This document shows, one piece after another, positions 33,223 through 42,448 of a stretch of DNA of 64,000 nucleotides. The notes beneath the pieces are model-generated. The model did no database searches. It saw nothing but the letters and a program-made list of their open reading frames with translations, and was not told the DNA's origin. Positions within the stretch are counted from its first letter, which is position 1. Each line of letters begins with the position of its first letter. Made by a program: the position numbers and the translations under genes. This DNA comes from Poriferisodalis sp965116715 (lineage in GTDB: Bacteria > Actinomycetota > Acidimicrobiia > Acidimicrobiales > Poriferisodalaceae): NCBI GenBank assembly GCA_965116715.1, contig OZ220724.1, positions 3,549,728 to 3,613,727 of the forward strand. Direction: 5' to 3'.

Positions 33223-34346
33223 CCCTGCCGCCGCTGCTGGCCCACATCGTCGGCAGGCCGCAAGCAGCGGTGATGCTCATCGCTGCGTTCGCGGGATCGC
33301 TGCTCGTCGCGGCCGTGCTGTGGCGCTGGCTCACTGCGCGCATGAGCCGGGAGCGCTGGATCCGGCCCAACTACCGCGGACGCCAGATCGTCGCTGTCTC
33401 GGGTCTTCTAGCCCTCGCCGCGAGTGGGATCGCAATCGTCATCACGGCGGCGGTCGTCGTTTCGTTGCCCGAAGGCGAGCGGAGCTGGTTCGCGTACGTG
33501 CCCAGTCACTTCACGCTGCTGGCCCGCTCGCCGGACTCGGCCGTCATCGCCGGCGGCATCGCCGCACTCGTGCTGCTCGGGGGATTCGGATGGCTCGGCT
33601 ACAACGACGACACCGCAGGTGTGCTCGGCGAGCCGCATGGACACCAAGGCAGCGGCTTCCGGGGGCACTTTCGTCTCAGCTGGAAGCGTCGTCGGCTCAC
33701 CACTGGGGCCCTGAAGGCGGTGGGCGGTCTCGTCGTGGCGACTGCGGCCGTGCAGATCGCCCTGTGGGGCGACCCGGCCGAGGCTCGAGACGTTGTGGGC
33801 GCGGGACTAGGCAGTGACTGGTTCCGCGCATTGGCCCACCTGCTGGGACTGGGCGCCGATCCCGATGCCGCCTGGGGCGTGATGGCGCTGGTGCGCGGCG
33901 TGCTGATCGTGGCACTGTCGGCGAACCTGCTGAACCTGCTGGACCGGGCTCCAGGGCGCGCGGTCAAGGCGGCACTTGCGTGGTGGCTCATCGCCCTGGT
34001 ACCGGCGGCGCTCGTGGCGTCGGGCTCGACGGGACGTTTCGATCTGGGGTTTGAAACCGCGGAATGGGTCGTGTGGGCTGGCGCTGTTGCAGGCGCGTCG
34101 GCAGGATTGCTGCGAAGCGAATTGGCCGAAGAGCACATGCTCGGTGATACCGGCGTCAATCCCGTGGGCGCCATCTTGGGCATGGCGACGGTTGTCGCCT
34201 ACCCGTCGAGCGTCGAGTGGGTGGTGCTGGCAGTGTTGGCGGCGCTCAACCTGGCGAGCGAGCGCTGGTCATTCAGCCGGATCATCGACGCGGTGCCGCC
34301 GCTGCGGTGGCTGGACCGGCTCGGCTCGCCCTACCGCCAGTACTGA
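33219..34346 (+). CDS. MraY/WecA-like polytopic membrane protein
   Basis: 375 residues with about nine membrane helices. Features of the polyprenyl-phosphate sugar-phosphotransferase superfamily are visible: GYNDDTAGVLGE after a helix (the DD motif), then GFRGHF, LTTGALKAVGG, and NLLNLLDRAPGRAVKA in a later loop. These fit a transferase that loads a sugar phosphate onto a lipid carrier, but it is a divergent branch and not MraY itself. GTG at 33219 is chosen because it overlaps the glycosyltransferase stop as GTGA; an in-frame ATG at 33120 would overlap that gene by 103 bases. Function is inferred. Confidence 0.75.
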   Translation: MTLPPLLAHIVGRPQAAVMLIAAFAGSLLVAAVLWRWLTARMSRERWIRPNYRGRQIVAVSGLLALAASGIAIVITAAVVVSLPEGERSWFAYVPSHFTLLARSPDSAVIAGGIAALVLLGGFGWLGYNDDTAGVLGEPHGHQGSGFRGHFRLSWKRRRLTTGALKAVGGLVVATAAVQIALWGDPAEARDVVGAGLGSDWFRALAHLLGLGADPDAAWGVMALVRGVLIVALSANLLNLLDRAPGRAVKAALAWWLIALVPAALVASGSTGRFDLGFETAEWVVWAGAVAGASAGLLRSELAEEHMLGDTGVNPVGAILGMATVVAYPSSVEWVVLAVLAALNLASERWSFSRIIDAVPPLRWLDRLGSPYRQY

Positions 34347-34360
34347 AGGAAGACACATCT

Positions 34361-34411
34361 GCTCGCTGCATGGCAGCGGCCCTGTGCTCTATGCCCGCTG
34401 CATGGCAGCGG
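34361..34411. repeat. Paired short hairpins between convergent genes
   Basis: Two near-identical hairpins: CGCTGC-ATG-GCAGCG at 34364-34378 and CCGCTGC-ATG-GCAGCGG at 34395-34411, with loops 32 bases apart. They lie between the convergent ends of the membrane protein and the deaminase and could act as a two-way terminator. The second lies within the last codons of the deaminase. Confidence 0.85.
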
Positions 34412-35897
34412 CGCAGTGGCGATGCTCGGCCAAGCGTTCGTCGAGGCCCCGATGAACGATCTGGCCGTCGCGCACGACCGGTCGACCGGCCACGATCGTG
34501 TCCCGGGCGGACAGCGGGCCGCAGCGCAGCCACGCTTCGATCGGATCCGACAGCGCGCCGGCGAAGGCCGGCCCGTCGAGTGCCCACACGACCAGGTCAC
34601 CGCATGCCCCCGGCGTCAGCTCGCCGATCTCGCCCTGCCGACCGAGACAGCCTGCGCTGCCACGGGTGGCAACGTCGAGGACATCACGAGCGGAGAAGTA
34701 CACCGTGCTGGCTTGCGCGGGGCTGCCATGTCCGGCGTCGCCGCCGCCATGGCCATCGGCGGGCCTGCCGCTGTCCAGCCCCTTCTCGGCGCTCAATTGC
34801 CGCTGACCGTCGCGCAGCCGCCCCACCAGCAGTGCGTTGCGCGCCTCGGTCCACATCGACGCCGAGTCGGTGCTGGCCGAACCGTCCACGCCAAGGCCCA
34901 CGGGGACGCCCGCGGCGCGCAGCTCGCGCACTGGCGCCAGTCCGACGCCGAGCAGCAGGTTCGAGCTGGGGCAGTGCGCCACTCCGGTGCCCCACGAGCC
35001 CAAGCGGGCGATCTCGGCTGCATTGGGCTGCACGCCGTGTGCGATCCATGAACGGTCCGAGCCCCAGCCGCAGTGTTCGAAGTAGTCCACCGGCCTCATC
35101 CCGAACATCTCGATGCAGAAGCCATCCTCGCCGGGGTCCTCGCACAGGTGCGTGTGCAGGCGCACGTCAAGTCGCTCAGCCAGCTCGGCGGTGGCGGTCA
35201 TCAGGTCGGTCGACACCGAGAACGGCGAGCACGGCGCCAGCGCGATGCGCACCATCGCGTCCGGTGCGCGGTCATGGTGGGCGGCCACCAGCCGCTCCGA
35301 TTCGGCCAAGATCTCGTCGGGCGATTGGCAGACCTCGTCCGGGGGCAGCCCGCCATCCGATTGGCCCAGCGACATCGAGCCACGGGTGGGGTGGAAGCGC
35401 ATGCCCAGCTCGGTGGCTGCGCTGATCTCGGCCGTGATCAGGTCGCCGGCACCCCGGGGATGCACGTAGAGGTGATCGGTGCTGGTCGTGCAGCCGCCCA
35501 GCGCCAGCTCTGCCAAGCCGACCCAGGCGGACAGGTACGCGCCCTGCTCATCCAGCCGTGCCCACAGCGGGTACAGCGTCGTGAGCCAGTCGAACAGCCC
35601 GCCTCGAAGCGCCGGTGCATAGGACCTGGTGAGGTTCTGGTACATGTGGTGATGGGTGTTGATGAGTCCCGGCGTCACCAGGCAGCCGTTCGCGTCTATG
35701 CGATCCGTCGCTGGGGGAGGCGACTCGGCGGCGTCCCCGACGGCGCTGATCATCCCGCCGGTGATCGCGACCCAGCCGCCGGCGATCTCGCGGCGCTGCG
35801 CGTCGCACGTCGCCACGAGGTCTGCACTGTGCACGAGCAGATCCGCTGTCGCGGGGTCTCGTACATCGTCCTGTCGGTGGGCACCGGTGTCGCTCAT
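34389..35897 (-). CDS. Amidohydrolase, probably 8-oxoguanine deaminase-like
   Basis: 502 residues of the TRZ/ATZ and guanine-deaminase branch of the amidohydrolases. The metal site starts with NTHHHMYQNLTR (His82-84). LHTHLCEDPGED carries the next His, and GVDGSASTDSASMWTEARNA holds the catalytic Asp region. HHHMYQNLTR and DGSAS resemble characterised 8-oxoguanine deaminases and hydroxyatrazine-type enzymes, so the substrate is probably an oxidised or substituted purine, but this is not certain. ATG at 35897 has GGGAGG just upstream. The last residues (HRHCAAAMQRA) are encoded by the hairpin repeat. A Gly/His/Asp-rich insertion near residue 390 is unusual. Confidence 0.8.
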   Translation of the reverse strand: MSDTGAHRQDDVRDPATADLLVHSADLVATCDAQRREIAGGWVAITGGMISAVGDAAESPPPATDRIDANGCLVTPGLINTHHHMYQNLTRSYAPALRGGLFDWLTTLYPLWARLDEQGAYLSAWVGLAELALGGCTTSTDHLYVHPRGAGDLITAEISAATELGMRFHPTRGSMSLGQSDGGLPPDEVCQSPDEILAESERLVAAHHDRAPDAMVRIALAPCSPFSVSTDLMTATAELAERLDVRLHTHLCEDPGEDGFCIEMFGMRPVDYFEHCGWGSDRSWIAHGVQPNAAEIARLGSWGTGVAHCPSSNLLLGVGLAPVRELRAAGVPVGLGVDGSASTDSASMWTEARNALLVGRLRDGQRQLSAEKGLDSGRPADGHGGGDAGHGSPAQASTVYFSARDVLDVATRGSAGCLGRQGEIGELTPGACGDLVVWALDGPAFAGALSDPIEAWLRCGPLSARDTIVAGRPVVRDGQIVHRGLDERLAEHRHCAAAMQRA

Positions 35898-36010
35898 GGC
35901 CTCCCGCCCGCATCAGCTCATCCTGCGCTGGCCAATCCTGCATCAGCCAACACTGACCGAAGCGACGGTAGCTTGATGGCACATGCGAGCGAGTCCACCC
36001 GAACAGCCGC

Positions 36011-37675
<1,665 letters not shown>

Positions 37676-37677
37676 CG

Positions 37678-38604
37678 GTGCCCGCTGCGCTGGCGGTCGA
37701 AGCCGAGGACTACCTGGGCTGGTTGTCGAACGAGCGAGGCCGAGCGGCGCGCACCGTGGCGTCGTACCGGGCCGACCTCGGCGGGTTTGCGGCATGGCTC
37801 GAGGCGCGAGGCAGTGACCTGCTCGCTGCCAGCTCCGCTGACATAGCGGCTTACCTGGCGTATCTGCGCGACGACCTCGGGAGGTCGGCTTCCACTGCGG
37901 CCCGGGCTGCCGTCAGCCTGCGCGGCCTCTACCGGTTTCTGGTGGCCGAGGACCTGGCCTCGACGGACCCCGCCGGTGCGCTCGACGTGCCCCGCGCGCC
38001 GGCCGGGTTGCCCCGGGCACTGCGACGCGACCAGGTCGAGCAGCTCCTGGCATCCCCCGTGGGGGACGGCCCGCTGGTGCGACGGGACCGGGCGATGCTC
38101 GAAGTGCTCTACGGCATGGGTCTGCGGGCCAGCGAGCTGGTGGCGCTGTCGCTGGGCGACGTCGACCTCGACGAGCGCCTGATGCGAGTCTGGGGCAAGG
38201 GTGGTAAGGAGCGTGTTGTGCCAGTCGGGCGCCACGCTGCCGATGCGGTGGGCGAATGGCTGAGCGGTGCCGGGCGCGGGGCGCTGGAACCTGCCGCGTG
38301 GCGGTCGAGAGACGATGCCGCCGCGCTGTTTCTCAACGCCCGGGGGTGCCGCATCACCCGCCAGGGCGCGTGGCTGATCGTGCGCCGTCACGGCGACCGC
38401 GTCGGTCTCGGCCCCGATCAGCTCACCACCCATGTGCTGCGCCATTCGTGCGCCACGCACATGCTCGACGGCGGTGCCGACATCCGCAGCGTGCAGGAAC
38501 TGCTCGGCCACGCGTCCATCTCCAGCACCCAGCGCTACACCGCGGTCTCCCAGGAACGCCTGACCGAGGTCTACCGCCAAGCCCACCCCCGCGCCCGCTA
38601 CTAG
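37678..38604 (+). CDS. xerD: Tyrosine recombinase XerD
   Basis: Chromosome-dimer resolution recombinase, 308 residues. An N-terminal SAM-like DNA-binding domain (DYLGWLSNERGRAARTVASY) is followed by the catalytic domain. Catalytic residues: Arg in GMGLRASELVAL, Lys in KGGKERVVPVGR, His-x-x-Arg in HVLRHSCATHML, His in LLGHASISSTQ and the nucleophile Tyr in RYTAVSQERL. GTG start 2 bases after pyrG. The core-gene context (pyrG before, scpAB after) argues for a housekeeping Xer protein and not a mobile-element integrase. Confidence 0.95.
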   Translation: MPAALAVEAEDYLGWLSNERGRAARTVASYRADLGGFAAWLEARGSDLLAASSADIAAYLAYLRDDLGRSASTAARAAVSLRGLYRFLVAEDLASTDPAGALDVPRAPAGLPRALRRDQVEQLLASPVGDGPLVRRDRAMLEVLYGMGLRASELVALSLGDVDLDERLMRVWGKGGKERVVPVGRHAADAVGEWLSGAGRGALEPAAWRSRDDAAALFLNARGCRITRQGAWLIVRRHGDRVGLGPDQLTTHVLRHSCATHMLDGGADIRSVQELLGHASISSTQRYTAVSQERLTEVYRQAHPRARY

Positions 38605-38616
38605 GGCGCCAGCGAC

Positions 38617-39618
38617 CTACTTGGGCAGGAAGCCCATCGCCTCTTTGGCGCGGGCCAAGGTCTCGCACGCCACGGCTTCGGCTTTGTCGGCGCCGGCGGC
38701 GATGATGCGTGCGAGCTCGGCCGGGTCAGCGTCCAGCTCGGCCTTGCGCGCGGCGATGGGCTCGAGCATTGCGACGACCGCATCGGCGGTGTCGGACTTG
38801 AGGGCTCCGTACTGGCTGTAGCCCGCCGCTGAGTCGGCAGGGCTCCGCCCTGTGGCGGCGCCCAGGATGGACAGCAGGTTGGACACGCCCGGCTTGGCGT
38901 CGGGGTCGTAACGCACCTCGGACTCGGAGTCGGTCACCGCCCGGGCGAACTTCCGGGCAATGTCGGCCGAGTCCTCGAAGATGCCGACCGATCCCTGCGG
39001 GCTCTCCGCAGACTTGGACATCTTCGCGGTGGGGTTCTGCAGGTCCATCACACGGGCGCCGACCGTGGGGATCGCTGCCTCCGGGATGACGAACGTGTCG
39101 CCGTAGCGGCTGTTGAACCGCTGCGCCACGTCGCGTGTCAGCTCGAGGTGCTGGCGCTGGTCGTCGCCGACGGGGACGCGGTCGGCGTCATAGATCAGGA
39201 TGTCCGCGGCCATCAGTGCGGGGTAGGTGAACAGGCCGGCCGAGACATGGTCGCCGCCCCCCTCGCCGCCCTCCGAGCGCGCCGACTTGTCCTTGAACTG
39301 GGTCATCCGGCGCAGCTCTCCAAGCGACACGGTGCACTCGAGCAGCCACGACAGCTCTGTGTGCTGGGGCACGTGGCTCTGTACGAACAGCGTGCAGACA
39401 TCGGGATCGAGGCCGACCGAGATCAGCGTGGCCATCGTGCCCAAGGTGGCGGCGCGCAGCTCGGCCGGGTCCTGCTGGATGGTCACGGCATGCAGGTCGA
39501 CAGCGCAGTAGAAGGCATCGGCATCGTGCTGGTCGATCGCCCACTGGCGCAGCGCGCCGAGGTAGTTGCCGAGGTGGACGTCGCCGGTGGGCTGGATGCC
39601 CGAGAGCACTCGTGTCAT
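38617..39618 (-). CDS. trpS: Tryptophanyl-tRNA synthetase
   Basis: Charges tRNA-Trp, 333 residues. The HIGH-type motif lies in SGIQPTGDVHLGNYLGAL at the N-terminus, and KMSKS is present intact in TAKMSKSAESPQG. The ATG at 39618 gives the standard MTRVLSGIQPTG beginning; a frame extending to 39921 is rejected. It is transcribed against its neighbours, between xerD and scpA. A -10 (TACCGT on the minus strand) lies 8 bases before the ATG. Confidence 0.96.
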   Translation of the reverse strand: MTRVLSGIQPTGDVHLGNYLGALRQWAIDQHDADAFYCAVDLHAVTIQQDPAELRAATLGTMATLISVGLDPDVCTLFVQSHVPQHTELSWLLECTVSLGELRRMTQFKDKSARSEGGEGGGDHVSAGLFTYPALMAADILIYDADRVPVGDDQRQHLELTRDVAQRFNSRYGDTFVIPEAAIPTVGARVMDLQNPTAKMSKSAESPQGSVGIFEDSADIARKFARAVTDSESEVRYDPDAKPGVSNLLSILGAATGRSPADSAAGYSQYGALKSDTADAVVAMLEPIAARKAELDADPAELARIIAAGADKAEAVACETLARAKEAMGFLPK

Positions 39619-39626
39619 GGCGCCGG

Positions 39627-39632
39627 ACGGTA
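39627..39632 (-). promoter_or_regulatory. Leaderless-type -10 (TACCGT) before trpS
   Basis: The minus strand reads GGTACCGT followed by 8 bases and the trpS ATG. It lies about 60 bases from the divergent scpA -10 element. Confidence 0.45.
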
Positions 39633-39689
39633 CCGGGTGGCGCCCGAAGAAACCCGCCAAATATCCCGAGCCCGGCAGGCATGCCGCGG

Positions 39690-39703
39690 TACCTTCGGGC
39701 CGC
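39690..39703 (+). promoter_or_regulatory. Leaderless-type -10 (TACCTT) before scpA
   Basis: GGTACCTT at 39688-39695 ends 8 bases before the scpA GTG. It supports GTG 39704 over longer upstream readings. Confidence 0.45.
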
Positions 39704-40549
39704 GTGGCCCACGAGGTTCGCACAGAGGCCTTCGCCGGCCCGCTGGATGTGCTGGTGAAGCTGGTCGTGTCCCAGGAAGTGGACATCTGGGAGGTGTCGT
39801 TGACGCGCCTGGTCGACGACTTCGTCGCGGTCATGGCCGCCGTCGAGTTCGGTGACGCTGCCGGCGGTGCACCGGGCAGTGATGCTGCCGATGCGCATGC
39901 TGGTGATGGCAGGATCGACATGGATGCTGCCAGCGAGTTCGCCCTGCTGGCCGCGACGCTGATCGAGCTGAAGTCGCGCCGGCTGCTGCCTGCGCCGCCG
40001 GTCGAATTGGATCTGGAGGACGAGCTGGCGGCCTACGGCATGCGCGATGCGGCATTGGCACGTCTGGTCGAGGGCCGCACGTTCGGCGCAGCAGCGAGGC
40101 TGCTGCGCGAGCGCTGGGATGCCGCAGCGCTGCAATGGCCCCGTACCGCGGGTCCCCCCGAGCGTTTCCTGGTGTTCGCGCCGGACCTGCTGGCGGGCGC
40201 ATCCCGCGACGACCTCACTGCGGCAATGGAACGGGTGCTCGCGCCGCGGCCGGTGCCGCGCGTCGACGTCAGCCACCTGAGGGCCGCAGGCATCACGGTC
40301 GACGAGGCGGCGGCGAAGATCGTCGAGCAGCTTGCAGACTCAGGCACGGCCACGTTCCGTGAACTCACCTGCGACGTGACCGAGCGCATCGTGGTGGTCG
40401 TGTACTTCCTGGCGGTGCTGGAGCTGTTCGGGTCGGGGCTCGTCGAGCTGACCCAGGCCGAGCGCTTCGGCGACATCGGTGTCGAATGGATCGGCGATGG
40501 CGCGGCGCTGCCGGCGTCGGTGGGCGGCTACGGGGAAGACGCTGCGTGA
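39704..40549 (+). CDS. scpA: Segregation and condensation protein A
   Basis: Kleisin subunit of the SMC condensin complex, 281 residues. The N-terminal SMC-neck-binding region reads VRTEAFAGPLDVLVKLVVSQ then EVDIWEVSLTRLVDDFV. LLAATLIELKSRRLLP is the conserved second helix. The C-terminal winged helix (ATFRELTCDVTERIVVVVYF to FLAVLELF) contacts the SMC head. An Ala/Gly/Asp-rich loop at about residues 50-75 is not conserved. GTG at 39704 is chosen because the family begins within a few residues of FAGPLDVL. Overlaps scpB as GTGA. Confidence 0.93.
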   Translation: MAHEVRTEAFAGPLDVLVKLVVSQEVDIWEVSLTRLVDDFVAVMAAVEFGDAAGGAPGSDAADAHAGDGRIDMDAASEFALLAATLIELKSRRLLPAPPVELDLEDELAAYGMRDAALARLVEGRTFGAAARLLRERWDAAALQWPRTAGPPERFLVFAPDLLAGASRDDLTAAMERVLAPRPVPRVDVSHLRAAGITVDEAAAKIVEQLADSGTATFRELTCDVTERIVVVVYFLAVLELFGSGLVELTQAERFGDIGVEWIGDGAALPASVGGYGEDAA

Positions 40550-41385
40550 GCGAGCAGCGTCCGCCGGTCGAATCTGCGCGCGGCCTGCGGCTGGTCAGCG
40601 ATGAGGGACGGACGGTTGCCGATCCTCCTGCGCCGCCGGCGGGACAGTCTCCTGATTCGTCGGCGCCGGCCACCCCGGCGCATCCCCCCTCGCATCCGTC
40701 GATGCCCTCCGGACGCAACCAGGCGGTCAATGGCACGTCGACGTCGCAGAATGGCCACGCGGAGAGCGCCCCTGGCGTCGAGACCGGTGACATTCGGCTG
40801 GGCGAGCAGCGGGCATTCGACGACGATGTGCTGTACGCCGCCATCGAGGCCGTGCTGATGGTCGCGACCGAGCCGGTGCCGGCCGAGGTGCTGGCTGCGG
40901 TCATCGGCGCGCCGGCGACATCGGTCCAGGCGGTCTGCAACGAGCTGGCGCGGGAGTACGCGCAGGCCGAGCGAGGCTTCACCCTGATGCAGGTGGCTGG
41001 CGGATACCAGTTGCAGACTGCTGCAGCTGTCGCGGAGTACGTGGAACGCTTCGTAGGGAGCCGTCGATCGGCTCGCCTGTCAGCAGCAGCGATGGAGACG
41101 CTGGCCGTAGTTGCCTACAAGCAGCCCGTCTCGCGTGCCCAGATCAGCGCAATCCGGGGCGTCAACGCCGACGGCGTCGTCCGCACGCTCGCAGATCAGG
41201 GCTACATCGCCGAGGTCGCGCGCGATCCGGGCCCGGGCAATGCTGCCCTGCTCGGGACGACGCCCACGTTCCTGGAGCGACTGAGCCTCGACAGCCTCGA
41301 CGACCTGCCGTCGCTGGCGGAGCTGAGCGTCGACGCTGACGCGGTGGAGGCCATGGACCGCCTGGCGGCCGGCCGATCCGGCTAG
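40546..41385 (+). CDS. scpB: Segregation and condensation protein B
   Basis: Dimeric winged-helix partner of ScpA, 279 residues. The first 85 residues are Pro/Ala/Ser-rich and probably disordered, an extension beyond the usual ~200-residue protein. The core starts at DDDVLYAAIEAVLMVATEPV and includes GGYQLQTAAAVAEYVERFV and the second winged helix METLAVVAYKQPVSRAQISA followed by IRGVNADGVVRTL. The GTG overlaps the scpA stop. A possible alternative start inside the disordered region cannot be excluded. Confidence 0.93.
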   Translation: MSEQRPPVESARGLRLVSDEGRTVADPPAPPAGQSPDSSAPATPAHPPSHPSMPSGRNQAVNGTSTSQNGHAESAPGVETGDIRLGEQRAFDDDVLYAAIEAVLMVATEPVPAEVLAAVIGAPATSVQAVCNELAREYAQAERGFTLMQVAGGYQLQTAAAVAEYVERFVGSRRSARLSAAAMETLAVVAYKQPVSRAQISAIRGVNADGVVRTLADQGYIAEVARDPGPGNAALLGTTPTFLERLSLDSLDDLPSLAELSVDADAVEAMDRLAAGRSG

Positions 41386-41390
41386 CCGGC

Positions 41391-42209
41391 ATGGCGCCGG
41401 ACGCACCGGAGGACTCTGCCGAGAATCGGCTGGGCCGCAGCGCGCCGAACAGCAGCGAAGCGACGGCGCCCGACGGCAGCGAACACACCGAGCGGCTCCA
41501 CAAGGTCATGGCTCGTGCCGGGGTCGCCAGCCGGCGGGTGTGCGAGGAGCTGATCGCAGCGGGACGCGTCACGGTCAACGGCACGACCGCCCGGATCGGG
41601 GATCGCGCGGCACCGACTGACCGGATCGAGGTCGACGGTGCGGTCGTGACGCGGGACGCGGCCACGGTCCACTACCTCGTGAACAAGCCGCTCGGCGTGC
41701 TCAGCGCAGCATCGGACGACCGCGGCCGGCGCTGCGTGACCGATCTGGTGCCTGCAGGAGTGCGCGTCTATCCAGTGGGGCGGTTGGACGCCGATTCCGA
41801 GGGGCTGATCATCGTCACTAACGACGGCGAGCTGACGCACCGGCTGACGCATCCGTCATGGGGAGTCGAGAAGGAGTATCTCGCTCACGTGGAGGGGGTA
41901 CCCGCACGCGGAGCGCTGGCGCGGCTGCGCGCCGGCGTCGATCTCGACGACGGACCCACCGCGCCCGCAGTGGTGTCGATGCCGCAGCCGTCGGTGCTGA
42001 GGATCGTGATACACGAGGGCCGCAACCGCCAGATCCGGCGGATGTGCGACGCCGTGGGGCATCCGGTGCTGCGGCTGGTGCGCACGCGCATCGGGCCGCT
42101 CACCGACCCTGCGCTGCCCCCCGGCGAGCACCGGTTGCTCACCGCCGACGAGGTCCGAGAGCTGCACCGCGCCGCCACGAACTCGAACCAAGACGTGCAG
42201 ATGCCCTAG
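41391..42209 (+). CDS. rluB: 23S rRNA pseudouridine synthase (RsuA/RluB family)
   Basis: 272 residues. After a short disordered start comes an S4 RNA-binding domain (ERLHKVMARAGVASRRVCEE). The catalytic domain carries the aspartate in VGRLDADSEGLIIVTNDGEL, the conserved KEYLAHVEG, and the C-terminal EGRNRQIRRMCDAVGHPV. Position after scpAB matches Rv1711. The stop codon overlaps the first arm of a long inverted repeat. Confidence 0.93.
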   Translation: MAPDAPEDSAENRLGRSAPNSSEATAPDGSEHTERLHKVMARAGVASRRVCEELIAAGRVTVNGTTARIGDRAAPTDRIEVDGAVVTRDAATVHYLVNKPLGVLSAASDDRGRRCVTDLVPAGVRVYPVGRLDADSEGLIIVTNDGELTHRLTHPSWGVEKEYLAHVEGVPARGALARLRAGVDLDDGPTAPAVVSMPQPSVLRIVIHEGRNRQIRRMCDAVGHPVLRLVRTRIGPLTDPALPPGEHRLLTADEVRELHRAATNSNQDVQMP

Positions 42210-42288
42210 CTGTGGAGGCGGCAGGAGACTCGGCGACGTTGCGACGTGCTGGATCGCTGGTCGCTGAGGGTCCTGCCGCCTCTACAGC
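42209..42288. repeat. Long inverted repeat at the rluB stop (terminator-like)
   Basis: Arms 42209-42226 and 42271-42288 pair at 17 of 18 positions, and the remaining pair would be G-U in RNA. The 44-base loop contains CGACGTTGCGACGTG. There is no U-tract. The rest of the gap up to 42448 has no gene; CACAAT at 42375-42380 with TTCGCT 17 bases before it is a weak promoter candidate for the next gene. Confidence 0.8.
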
Positions 42289-42448
42289 GGGCGCACCTGC
42301 TCGCGCAGCAGTGCGCTGCGTCGTGGCCGGCGCGAGGTGCTGTTCGGCGTCTTCGCTGTGCCGCAGGCAGCGACCACAATGGGTGTGACGCACGGACGAG
42401 CTGTGGCATGCCCGACCCGAACCGTTGCGAGCACATGGGAGCACGCAG

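Noticed and set aside
37678..38604. Mobile-element integrase
   Set aside because: The tyrosine recombinase has the XerD layout and sits in conserved core synteny between pyrG and scpAB, with no element borders.
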